NCBI GenBank assembly: GCA_037893245.1
Contig: JBAIAA010000815.1
Location: forward strand, 826,501 to 890,500
Direction: 5' to 3'
DNA from: Crossaster papposus
Taxonomy: Eukaryota > Echinodermata > Asteroidea > Velatida > Solasteridae
DNA length: 64,000 bases
Part shown: positions 58,801 to 64,000 of the stretch, one piece after another
Position numbering within the stretch: the first letter of the stretch is position 1
Layout: each line of letters begins with the position of its first letter
The notes under the pieces: generated by a model
The model's input: the letters and a program-made list of their open reading frames with translations, nothing else
Database searches by the model: none
Told to the model about the DNA's origin: nothing
Translations under genes and position numbers: made by a program

Positions 58801-58885
58801 TCATATGCCTACCTTTTCAAAAGTACAAGTAATTTTGTATATTTTACAAACTGCAGTGCAGTACTCACTTGAAATCGGCGGCCAT
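43710..58885 (-). CDS. EXOSC8: EXOSC8/RRP43, RNA exosome core subunit (11 coding exons)
   Basis: Joined on the minus strand: 58869-58885, 58703-58739, 53696-53759, 52406-52479, 52077-52122, 50986-51091, 48634-48679, 47780-47876, 46269-46389, 45410-45516, 43710-43822. All introns are GT-AG; phases agree and give 275 codons plus TGA, against 276 residues for human. Conserved landmarks: VEYYRKFL near 11-18, [13 protein letters not shown] near 22-34, [13 protein letters not shown] near 45-57, [14 protein letters not shown] near 80-93, [17 protein letters not shown] near 135-151, ATTFAIFDD near 195-203, and VHKPG near 235-239. Family knowledge: EXOSC8 is a catalytically inactive RNase PH-fold protein. 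It pairs with EXOSC5/RRP46 in the six-subunit ring of the nuclear and cytoplasmic RNA exosome. The gene is convergent with SUPT20H and divergent from DPH3. Confidence 0.96.
44803..45013 (-). mobile_element. piggyBac-like MITE copy 4
   Basis: TTAA-bounded, 211 bp, inverted relative to copies 1-3. Ends CCAGTTCGCGCC and AGTGCGAACTGA (worn). An internal deletion makes it shorter than the others. Lies in EXOSC8 intron 10. Confidence 0.78.
45410..45516 (-). CDS. EXOSC8: EXOSC8 exon 10
   Basis: Acceptor TGTGACGCAG, donor CCAG|GTAGTT. Encodes [20 protein letters not shown] then [15 protein letters not shown]. Human: TLLIVDPTGEEEHLATGTLT, IVMDEEGKLCCLHKP. Confidence 0.95.
46269..46389 (-). CDS. EXOSC8: EXOSC8 exon 9
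   Basis: Acceptor CACGCTGTAG, donor GATGA|GTAAGT. Encodes [20 protein letters not shown] and then [12 protein letters not shown] across the junction; human has HPVATSFAVFDD. Confidence 0.95.
46541..46700 (+). repeat. Diverged relative of the piggyBac-like MITE (left half)
   Basis: TTAACCCGTTCGCGGCGGGAC, then ACCTCGACCCGAGATGGGTT and GGGTAGCACACCCTGATATT, follow the order of the MITE interior with many changes. No right end was found. Confidence 0.5.
47195..47763 (-). pseudogene. 5'-truncated LINE (CR1/Jockey-like) 3' end
   Basis: The minus strand encodes the characteristic C-terminus of a non-LTR retrotransposon polymerase: [10 protein letters not shown], then [20 protein letters not shown] and [13 protein letters not shown] with a stop at 47314. 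Upstream, the segment [20 protein letters not shown] lies in another frame, so there is a frameshift near 47540. The 3' end has CAGCGCCTTGAATCC, GGCGCTTTATAAATCC and (TTA)n. The reverse-transcriptase catalytic core is absent. The truncation point lies within about 20 bp of the EXOSC8 exon 8 donor. Confidence 0.85.
47780..47876 (-). CDS. EXOSC8: EXOSC8 exon 8
   Basis: Acceptor TTTTGTGCAG, donor AAATG|GTGAGT. Encodes [20 protein letters not shown] then [12 protein letters not shown]; human LVWVLYCDLICLDYDGNILD, ACTFALLAALKN. Confidence 0.97.
48634..48679 (-). CDS. EXOSC8: EXOSC8 exon 7 (46 nt)
   Basis: Acceptor CTCTTGTAG, donor AAAG|GTAAGC. Encodes [15 protein letters not shown] after a split Asn codon; human SQIIQKEDLCISPGK. 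The KL.WVL junction with exon 8 supports the model. Confidence 0.9.
48884..49256 (-). repeat. SINE family 1 copy (with small internal insert)
   Basis: A minus-strand tRNA-like head (GTGTCGTGGCCGAGCGGTTA, box B GAGTTCGAGTCCCGGTGTCG) and a core shared with 18751-19042, ending in (AAT)n. An A/T-rich insert of about 45 bp (near 49052-49105) lies in the body. Confidence 0.8.
49376..50933. mobile_element. CAGGG-ended DNA element (1.56 kb), 5-bp TSD CATTA
   Basis: Ends CAGGGTTCGACCTTAAC and, inverted, CAGGGTTTCCCCTTAAC. CATTA lies directly outside both (49371-49375, 50934-50938). Subterminal CTAGTCAAAACAG and GACTTTTTACTAG stretches also mirror each other loosely. A piece of its left end is inside the hAT-like element at 14968-15066. 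No transposase ORF. Superfamily unresolved. Lies in EXOSC8 intron 6. Confidence 0.68.
50986..51091 (-). CDS. EXOSC8: EXOSC8 exon 6
   Basis: Acceptor GATACCCAG, donor ACAA|GTAAGT. Encodes [20 protein letters not shown] then [14 protein letters not shown]; human [34 protein letters not shown]. Confidence 0.97.
51270..51820 (-). repeat. Dispersed AGGTCA-rich repeat, copy 2 (with nested MITE)
   Basis: Reverse-complement match to 21470-21860 (GATCGCAATTGAACTTCAAG, ACCTCAAATGACC, CAGAAATAGTGA). MITE copy 5 (51327-51562) is inserted inside it, so the repeat is older. Confidence 0.6.
51327..51562 (-). mobile_element. piggyBac-like MITE copy 5
   Basis: TTAA-bounded, 236 bp, inverted orientation, ends CCAGTTCGCGCCGG / GGAGCGAACTGG. 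Inserted into an AGGTCA-rich repeat. Confidence 0.85.
51831..52061 (+). mobile_element. piggyBac-like MITE copy 6
   Basis: TTAA-bounded, 231 bp, ends CCAGTTCGCGCCGG / CCGGCGCGAACTGG. Lacks the ACGAAACTCG segment present in the others. On the EXOSC8 strand it begins only 15 bp after the exon 5 donor. Confidence 0.87.
52077..52122 (-). CDS. EXOSC8: EXOSC8 exon 5 (46 nt)
   Basis: Acceptor TCTTTTAG, donor GTAG|GTAAGC. Encodes [15 protein letters not shown]; human EFAAPSTDAPDKGYVV. Restores the phase between exons 4 and 6. Confidence 0.9.
52406..52479 (-). CDS. EXOSC8: EXOSC8 exon 4
   Basis: Acceptor TTGAGTCAG, donor GCG|GTGAGT. Encodes [20 protein letters not shown] then GIKA; human [24 protein letters not shown]. 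Confidence 0.97.
52745..52986 (+). mobile_element. piggyBac-like MITE copy 7
   Basis: TTAA-bounded, 242 bp, ends CCAGTTCGCGCCGG / CCGGCGCGAACTGG, very close to copies 2, 3 and 8. Lies in EXOSC8 intron 3. Confidence 0.88.
53696..53759 (-). CDS. EXOSC8: EXOSC8 exon 3
   Basis: Acceptor TTCACCAACAG, donor GTCG|GTGAGT. Encodes [20 protein letters not shown] then V; human [20 protein letters not shown]. The RPDGR motif is typical of RNase PH-fold exosome subunits. Confidence 0.97.
54599..55151. mobile_element. Inverted-repeat element GGGCCCAATTTCATAGAG (553 bp)
   Basis: Ends GGGCCCAATTTCATAGAGAT and, inverted, GGGCCCAATTTCATAGAGCT, followed inward by GCTTAACGG on both sides. The interior contains several TTGCTTAAGC runs. 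Target duplication not clear. Lies in EXOSC8 intron 2. Fragments of related ends at 366-600 and 29580-29665. Confidence 0.7.
55567..56931. mobile_element. Inverted-repeat element GAGCAAGTTCGGGCG (1.37 kb)
   Basis: Ends GAGCAAGTTCGGGCGCGAAC and, inverted, GAGCAAGTTCGGGCGTGAAC, continuing into TATAGT.AACCAT. No clear target duplication and no transposase ORF. It contains the triplicated repeat 56143-56506. Lies in EXOSC8 intron 2. Confidence 0.7.
56143..56506 (+). repeat. 118-122 bp tandem repeat, three copies
   Basis: Each unit carries GGTTAATTATGCACCTAAAT, TAGATAGGGTCTTATA, and CTAGGGACTGTATACAAT followed by a second CTAGGGACTGTATCC. The CTAGGGACTG marker recurs at about 56228, 56351 and 56468. 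Confidence 0.85.
57276..57721 (+). mobile_element. TTAA-flanked element with CCCTAACCCTACCTA ends, copy A
   Basis: 446 bp. Left end TTAACCCTAACCCTACCTAA, right end TAGGGGGTTAGGGTTAA, inverted, with TTAA at both edges. The interior begins with a short palindrome (CTACTTTTTACTACTAGTAG). An inverted near-copy is at 63455-63920. MITE copy 8 starts 8 bp to its right. Confidence 0.78.
57729..57970 (+). mobile_element. piggyBac-like MITE copy 8
   Basis: TTAA-bounded, 242 bp, perfect CCAGTTCGCGCCGG inverted ends. Lies in EXOSC8 intron 2. Confidence 0.9.
58104..58613. mobile_element. Long inverted-repeat (foldback) element, 510 bp
   Basis: Arms of about 130 nt: the left arm has TATCGCTTTTTTAACATT, GGTCTGGCGATACTAGAACC and GAGGTCGGGCAATATGCATC; the right arm has the complements (GATGCATGTTGCCCGACCTC, GGCTCTAGTATTGCCAGATA, AAAAAGCGATA). 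The 73-codon ORF in the centre is not supported. It lies in intron 2 of EXOSC8, 90 bp after exon 2 on that strand. Confidence 0.75.
58703..58739 (-). CDS. EXOSC8: EXOSC8 exon 2 (37 nt)
   Basis: Acceptor GTTTATAG, donor CTA|GTAAGT. Encodes [12 protein letters not shown] after a split Lys codon; human TVEPLEYYRRFL. Confidence 0.93.
58869..58885 (-). CDS. EXOSC8: EXOSC8 exon 1 (start codon exon)
   Basis: GAAGATGGCC context with ATG at 58885-58883; encodes MAADF and two bases of a Lys codon before GTGAGT. Human begins MAAGFK. Confidence 0.92.
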
Positions 58886-59235
58886 CTTCTTCACGCGTAA
58901 ATTGAAAGTTACTATTTTATGTAAATTTTGCAAATACCACAAAACAGCCGTATATTTTAGCTTCATCGACTTCATTGAACGGAACATGTAGACCGACCCT
59001 CTCTCATTTCTTCAAAAAAGAATTCTCTAAAACCGCTAATGTTCGTAACAAGCGAAGGCAATATGTACATACGAGGAAAAGTAACATAAAGATTCTGTAC
59101 TTTACAGAAAATGTAAGACTTTTACGGGAAACATTCACACCAACTACACGGGAGAAATTACTTTCCAGCCGCCATACAGTTTAAATGCCAGCACGTGTTT
59201 AGCGCGCGGGTGCAAGCTTCAGGGAAACTACCAAA
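58886..59235. promoter_or_regulatory. Divergent EXOSC8/DPH3 promoter interval
   Basis: 350 bp separate the two start codons, which point away from each other. It includes CACGTG (near 59193), GCGCGCGGG (near 59203) and CCGCCAT (near 59170) on a fairly AT-rich background, and no TATA box at a convincing distance from either ATG. The short spacing implies shared or overlapping promoters and 5' UTRs. About 300 bp of this interval is duplicated at 61163-61452. Confidence 0.75.
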
Positions 59236-60035
59236 ATGACCGTTTATCACGATGAAATTGAAATCGAAGACTTCGAATATGACGAAGAAACAGAGACCTA
59301 CCACTACCCGTGCCCATGTGGTGACAGATTTGAAATTACTAAGGTAAATTGTAAGTAATTTTCTTTTGGCGTCTATTGACCATGTGGACGCTGTAGGAAA
59401 AGCCATTGACCAGTTGCAGTATTACATTCGTCGTGGGTATACTACTACTACTAGTGAAGGAAATAACCTTCTTTAATCCTCATGAACTGATCAGTTTTGA
59501 TGTCGGCCTTTTTAAACACAGTTTTATGTGATCAAAAACAAATTGCCGGAAAGAATATTGCAACCCAATGGCAATGTTGGTTTATTTAAAATTTGGAGCA
59601 ATTGAATAAGGTGTTTCAGGTTCCACTACACTAAATACGGCGCTCATTGTAACCAACACAAAAATTGAAAGAAAGAGCGCCGCCCGGTGACGCTCATGAG
59701 TAGAGTGGCCATATTTTTTTGACTGGAAATCAAAGATTAAGAGTCCTAGAACCATTTTCTTTTCAAATTTATGGGGGTTGACCGAATGAATTTTTTTTTA
59801 TACTCGCCTCCACACAAACCACCCCTAAACTGGTGGCCCAGCTCTGGGCCCAGGTATCAATGTAGCCCCCCGCCTCTATGCCAAATAGACCCACGTATTG
59901 GTCTTTTCTGTGAACGGAATCCCCCGAGTTGGAAGCCACGGGTCACCAATTCTACAATCAGTCCAATGTATAGGCCCCAGGGACCTCTTCTTATTCAAAA
60001 TTACCGGAGGGATCACAAAATATTAATGAGCTCGC
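58930..60035 (+). repeat. Segmental duplication, copy 1 (DPH3 promoter and exon 1)
   Basis: Nearly identical to 61163-62249, from ATACCACAAAACAGCCG to TTAATGAGCTCGCGCG. Differences seen: a 17-bp stretch near 58975-58995 missing in copy 2, a 7-bp TACATAC segment near 59062, the GT/GG change at the donor, and scattered single bases. Confidence 0.93.
59236..59343 (+). CDS. DPH3: DPH3 coding exon 1 (functional copy)
   Basis: CCAAAATGACC start context. 36 codons from [15 protein letters not shown] to DRFEITK. Donor AAG|GTAAAT. A second GTAAGT seven bases further on would give a premature stop (TGA) when joined to exon 2, so the first donor must be used. Confidence 0.95.
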
Positions 60036-63000
60036 GCGCAGTCATTTTCACTGATTTAGTCACATGCACCCTTTACGGTAATATGCGCCATCTTGTTCAC
60101 TGGGCAAATTTACACGTGTTGCTTTGTATGCATCTTCGATCGAAAACTTTTGCGCTTCCAAATCATCATGCGTTCATTCTAAAATGTGCGCGCGTTTTAC
60201 CCCGAAGCGGATAAGCATATAAGCGGATACGCGTAATACTCGGTGGGTACCCCTAGAACTCTGGGGCTCCCGACGCCCGTAGGGCAGAGCCCCATAGATA
60301 GAGAGGGTTTTTACAGGTTAACCGCCGTTAAACAATAGAAACCGTGCACAAAATTCGGGCAATAACTTCATACTGCCGCACGGTCTACCCCAACCAAAAA
60401 TTCGTATGAGTACCTTATCAACTCACCCAGCTGCTGCCCACCAAAAACCGGTCGAATCTCGGCCAATTTCTGTAAAAAAGGTGAAAACTATCCCCGTTCC
60501 GCAAACGCTACTGTTACAAGATGGCGGATAACTCGTGTGTAAATTTCAAGCCGCAGCCGCATTGGCCGTTTTCCAAACACAAGCTTCATCTTGCAGAGGC
60601 ATTATTTATATAGTTTAGCAATGCGGCAGAGCCCAACAGAACCGAAGCCAGGGTTTGGAAAACGGCCCTGTCATCGTTCAGAGAAGCCATGTGATTGGTC
60701 CGCACTGGCCCGGCCGGGGTCACGGTACCAACAGTTGAACGTCGTTATCCGCCATCTTAACAGTCGCGTTCGCGGAACGGGCATAGTTTTCACCTTTTTT
60801 ACAGAAATTGGCCGAGATTCGACCGGTTTTTGGTGGGCAGCAGCTGGGCGAGTTGATAAAGTACTCATACAAATTTTTGGTTGGGGGGGGGGCTGGGGGG
60901 GGGGGGGGGGCTGGGGGGGGGGGGGGCTGGGGGGGGGGCTGGGGGGGGGGCTAGGGGGGGGCTGGGGGGGCTGGGGGGGGGGCTGGGGGGGCTGGGGGGG
61001 GGGACAGGCACGCACGCACGCAACGCAAATTGATGGGGGATTGTGGAAAAACATATAAGCCCAAAGAAGGTTACTCTTTGCTTTATTGACCCTAGGACTC
61101 TGGGCTTTATAGTTTGAGAGGGTTTTTACAGGTTAACGACATTAAACAATAGAAACCATGCACAAATTACGTGCAATTACCACAAAACAGCCGTATATTT
61201 TAGCTTCATCGACTTCATCGACCCTCTCTCATTTCTTCAAAAAAGAATTCTCTAAAACCGCTAATGTTCGTAACAAGCGAAGGCAATACGAGGAAAAGTA
61301 ACATAAAGATTCTGTACTTTACAGAAAATGTAAGACTTTTACGGGAAACATTCACACCAACTACACGGGAGAAATTACTTTCCAGCCGCCATACAGTTTA
61401 AATGCCAGCACGTGTTTAGCGCGCGGGTGCAAGCTTCAGGGAAACTACCAAAATGACCGTTTATCACGATGAAATTGAAATCGAAGACTTCGAATATGAC
61501 GAAGAAACAGAGACCTACCACTACCCGTGCCCATGTGGTGACAGATTTGAAATTACTAAGGGAAATTGTAAGTAATTTTCTTTGGCGTCTATTGACCATG
61601 TGGACGCTGTAGGAAAAGCCATTGACCAGTTGCAGTATTACATTCGTCGTGGGTATACTGTAACTAGTGAAGGAAATAACCTTCTTTAATCCTCATGAAC
61701 TGATCAGTTTTGATGTCGGCCTTTTTAAACACAGTTTTATGTGATCAAAAACAAATTGCCGGAAAGAATACTGCAACCCAATGGCAATGTTGGTTTATTT
61801 AAAATTTGGAGCAATTGAATAAGGTGTTTCAGGTTCCACTACACTAAATACGGCGCTCATTGTAACCAACACAAAAATTGAAAGAAAGAGCGCCGCCCGG
61901 TGACGCTCATGAGTAGAGTGGCCATATTTTTTTGACTGGAAATCAAAGATTAAGACTCCTAGAACCATTTTCTTTTCAAATTTATGGGGGTTGACCGAAT
62001 GATTTTTTTTTTATACTCCCCTCCACACAAACCACCCCTAAACTGGTGGCCCAGCTCTGGGCCCAGGTATCAATGTAGCCCCCCGCCTCTATGCCAAATA
62101 GACCCACGTATTGGTCTTTTCTGTGAACGGAATCCCCCGAGTTGGAAGCCACGGGTCACCAATTCTACAATCAGTCCAATGTATAGGCCCCAGGGACCTC
62201 TTATTCAAAATTACCGGAGGGATCACAAAATATTAATGAGCTCGCGCGGGGGGCTGGGGGGGCTGGGGGGGGGGGGGGGGGGGGGGGACAGGCACGCATG
62301 CAACGCAAATTGATGGGGGATTGTGGAAAAACGTATAAGCCCAAAGAAGGTTACTCTTTGCTTTATTGACCCTAGAACTCTTAGTTTGAGAGGGTTTTTA
62401 CAGGTTAACGACATTAAACAATAGAAACCATGCACAAATTACGTGCAATTACTCCCAAACTGCTGCACGGTCTACACTTTTCCCTTCCAAAGAAAAGTAT
62501 TTTAGTATTTTAGCAACTCGCCCAGCTGTGTTGCGCCAATAAAACCGGTCGAATCTCGCCCAATTTCTGTGAAAAAGGTAAAACTATCCTTGTCCCGCAA
62601 ACACGACTGTTACAAGATGGTGGATAAATACCGTAACTCCGGCCAGGGTCAGTGGGGACCAATCACATGGCTTCTGGTCAACAATGACAGGGCTGTTTTC
62701 CAAACCCTGGCTTCGGTTGTGTTCTGTTGTGGCTCTGGCGCAATGCTAAACTGTACGAATAAGGCCTCCGCAAGATGAAGCTTGTGTTTGGAAAACGGCC
62801 AATGCGGCTGCGGCTTGAAATTATGCCTGAGTCTAATGTACAGCATAGACTCGTTTGTAATTTCAAGCCACAGCCGCATTGGACGTTTTCCAAACACAAG
62901 CTTCATCTTGCGATTGCCTTATTCATACAGTTTAGCAATGCGGATTTGGGATGATTAGGGTTATAATTGATACAAAATACCCCTTTCTCTTGAAAACCAC

Positions 63001-63284
63001 ATCACATCAGGTGCCGTGATTTCACAGAATGCTTGAGACTGTTATTCACTTACAGTCGAGTAAGGTATGTATTTCAAGATAATTCAGTAGTTTTGTTTTT
63101 TTGACGAGGACCACAAAGTCAAAGTGATCACAGCATGCTCCTGTAAGGCTTACAGTTCTCGAAGTACGGTAGTGCATTATCATCCTCATGTTTTCTTGTC
63201 TTGTACTAGGAGGAGCTGAGTCAAGGAGAAGATGTAGCAACCTGTCCAAGCTGCTCCCTTATTGTCAAAGTCATTTATGACCTG
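59236..63284 (+). CDS. DPH3: DPH3 (KTI11) CSL zinc protein, partial (exons 1-2)
   Basis: Joined 59236-59343 and 63210-63284, 61 codons; the human protein has 82, so one more coding exon should lie past 64000. Sequence markers: [20 protein letters not shown] near 8-27, Cys26 and Cys28 (C.C), then [15 protein letters not shown] with Cys48 and Cys51 (C..C), the CSL zinc-ribbon. Family knowledge: DPH3 supplies electrons to the DPH1-DPH2 enzyme that starts diphthamide formation on elongation factor 2, and it works with Elongator in tRNA wobble modification; the cysteines bind iron or zinc. The exon 1/exon 2 junction ([11 protein letters not shown]) matches human ITK|EDLENGED. Divergent from EXOSC8. 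Confidence 0.96.
60388..60886. mobile_element. Foldback element (long inverted arms), copy 1
   Basis: The left arm has CCAACCAAAAATTCGTATGA, ACCGGTCGAATCTCGGCCAA and AAGATGGCGGATAACTCG; the right arm has the complements in reverse order up to TTTTTGGTTGG. Centre near 60637. The loop side carries GCCGCATTGGCCGTTTTCCA. This segment is absent from duplication copy 2, where a related element lies at 62514-62942. Confidence 0.75.
60883..61003 (+). repeat. G-rich (G8-12 CT)n tract
   Basis: About 120 bases of G runs separated by CT or A, e.g. GGGGGGGGGGCTGGGGGG. Likely to form G-quadruplexes; base count may be unreliable. A shorter relative is at 62248-62287. The sequence after each (GACAGGCACGCA...) is shared. 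Confidence 0.85.
61163..62249 (+). repeat. Segmental duplication, copy 2
   Basis: Copy of 58930-60035 placed about 2.2 kb downstream. Downstream of it, 62250-62450 continues as a copy of 60960-61170, so the whole is a tandem duplication whose second unit lacks the foldback segment (60036-60880 equivalent). Confidence 0.92.
61453..61560 (+). pseudogene. DPH3: Duplicated DPH3 exon 1 with broken splice donor
   Basis: All 108 coding bases are the same as 59236-59343, but the next bases are GGAAATTGTAAGT instead of GTAAATTGTAAGT, so the normal donor is gone. Use of the remaining GTAAGT would add seven bases and end the frame in TGA at the exon 2 junction. The duplicated promoter could still drive it. 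It may act as a second start exon only if another donor is used. Confidence 0.88.
62248..62287 (+). repeat. G-rich tract, second copy
   Basis: GGGGGGCTGGGGGGGCT followed by a run of about 20 G. Equivalent to the end of 60883-61003; followed by the same GACAGGCACGCA sequence. Confidence 0.8.
62514..62942. mobile_element. Foldback element, copy 2, internally inverted
   Basis: Left part (AACTCGCCCAGCTG, AAAACCGGTCGAATCTCG, TTACAAGATGGTGGAT) matches the left arm of 60388-60886. The middle (62640-62815) matches the reverse complement of that copy's middle. The end (62850-62942) repeats GCCGCATTGGACGTTTTCCA in the direct sense, so 62760-62825 and 62858-62925 form a second hairpin. Lies in DPH3 intron 1. 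Confidence 0.65.
63210..63284 (+). CDS. DPH3: DPH3 coding exon 2
   Basis: Acceptor TTGTACTAG, donor CTG|GTGAGT. Encodes [20 protein letters not shown] then VIYDL, carrying the second cysteine pair and the CSL signature. Confidence 0.96.
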
Positions 63285-63302
63285 GTGAGTGGGAGGGGGA
63301 GT

Positions 63303-63329
63303 GGGGGGGGGGGGGGGGGGGGGGGGGGG
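63303..63329 (+). repeat. Poly-G run in DPH3 intron 2
   Basis: About 27 consecutive G, starting 19 bp after the exon 2 donor. Similar runs of 20 or more occur at 8864-8885, 41591-41613 and 45533-45552. Exact length may be a sequencing artefact. Confidence 0.8.
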
Positions 63330-63454
63330 CTATAGGATCACCCTTTAGCCCCCCCTCCCCCCAGTTTTTTGTGCCAATCGTTTTGGCAGTGGTTATGTAG
63401 CCGGCACAACACATATATGCAGTGAGTGTTTTAAAAGACGTAGACATTTCTACC

Positions 63455-63920
63455 TTAACCCTAACCCCCTAGGCCTTACTTTGGGCTAAAGAACTGCGTA
63501 CTACAGAATACTACTTAGTATTTTGTAGCATTGGGTCTCTCCGTGACTGATGGTTGTGTGTGTACTGACAGAGTACAGATACTGCCAACTACAAAATACT
63601 AATAGTGGCAATACAGGTCAGTAATACTTACCTGGCAAAAAATGCAGTAGTCCAGCCTTGACCCATTGTGTCCCATCCCAAGTGACATTTTTTGCTGTAG
63701 AGTTTAGAACACCTTACACAGCATACATGGGCCATGCACACTCAGCAAGCAGAGGGACACAATGCTAAAAAGTACTACGAGTGCAATTAGGGGTGAAGTA
63801 CCAAATACTAAAAATTACTACAGTCATTGCACACAAGTCAGTGAGAGTACTGAGAGTGAGAGTACATACTACTTTTTACTACTAGTAGTAAAAAGTAGCA
63901 TTAGGTAGGGTTAGGGTTAA
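63455..63920 (-). mobile_element. TTAA-flanked element with CCCTAACCC ends, copy B
   Basis: 466 bp, the reverse complement of 57276-57721 with few differences (for example an extra GAGAGTGAGAGTA stretch). Ends TTAACCCTAACCCCCTAGGC and, inverted, TTAACCCTAACCCTACCTAA. Confidence 0.78.
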
Positions 63921-64000
63921 TTTTGTGGGTTTAAAGGCCTTCATTGTCATCGAGACTTGGGAATCATACCAAATGTAATTTCAGACCGTATTTTTTTCGT

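Noticed and set aside
59771..60214. 147-codon plus-strand ORF (and its partner at 61984-62313)
   Set aside because: Both are in duplicated intron DNA of DPH3. The frame is similar only because the DNA is duplicated, and the second copy diverges after the G tract. No homology recognised.
60591..61058. Gly/Trp-rich plus-strand ORF and Pro/Gln-rich minus-strand ORF at the G tract
   Set aside because: Low-complexity translation of (G)nCT runs in a DPH3 intron; no start or splice support.

Overview
The window is nuclear DNA of an animal: genes with many introns, GT/AG splice sites, abundant tRNA-derived SINEs, 5'-truncated LINE relics and dozens of small inverted-repeat (MITE-like) elements. The three genes are conserved across eukaryotes. 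Their exon structure, the convergent SUPT20H/EXOSC8 linkage and the repeat style suggest a deuterostome marine invertebrate. An echinoderm seems most likely to me, but that is inference and no species can be named.

Layout. 1-5055: non-coding upstream DNA with repeat fragments and possible non-coding 5' exons. 5065-37742 (+): a SUPT20H/SPT20 homologue (SAGA coactivator subunit) reconstructed as 22 coding exons. Every splice phase closes and gives 1133 codons plus a stop. Its C-terminal half contains a tract of about 174 glutamine-rich codons, and exon 18 has been copied into a 13-copy, 87-bp tandem array. 37743-43709: intergenic, filled with MITEs and SINEs. 43710-58885 (-): EXOSC8/RRP43 (RNA exosome ring subunit), 11 coding exons, 275 codons plus stop, complete. 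58886-59235: a 350-bp divergent promoter interval. 59236-63284 (+): DPH3 (diphthamide synthesis/Elongator zinc protein), the first two coding exons; the last exon lies beyond the right edge. DPH3 exon 1 and its upstream DNA are duplicated about 2.2 kb downstream, and the second copy has lost its splice donor.

The genes do not form one pathway. They act in transcription (SAGA), RNA decay/processing (exosome) and translation (diphthamide and tRNA modification), which are typical housekeeping roles. SUPT20H and EXOSC8 lie tail to tail as they do in the human genome, so this is probably an ancient linkage. The EXOSC8 head-to-head partner differs: DPH3 here, ALG5 in human.

Repeats make up much of the introns. 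They include eight full copies of a TTAA-flanked piggyBac-like MITE, a GTGACC-ended superfamily with 4-bp target duplications (one nested pair), a 2.1-kb hAT-like element with an 8-bp duplication, TTAA-flanked elements with telomere-like CCCTAACCC ends, three SINE families and several minisatellites. No CRISPR array, rRNA, intact transposase or viral gene was seen. All coordinates were worked out by eye from the sequence; no alignment or database search was run.
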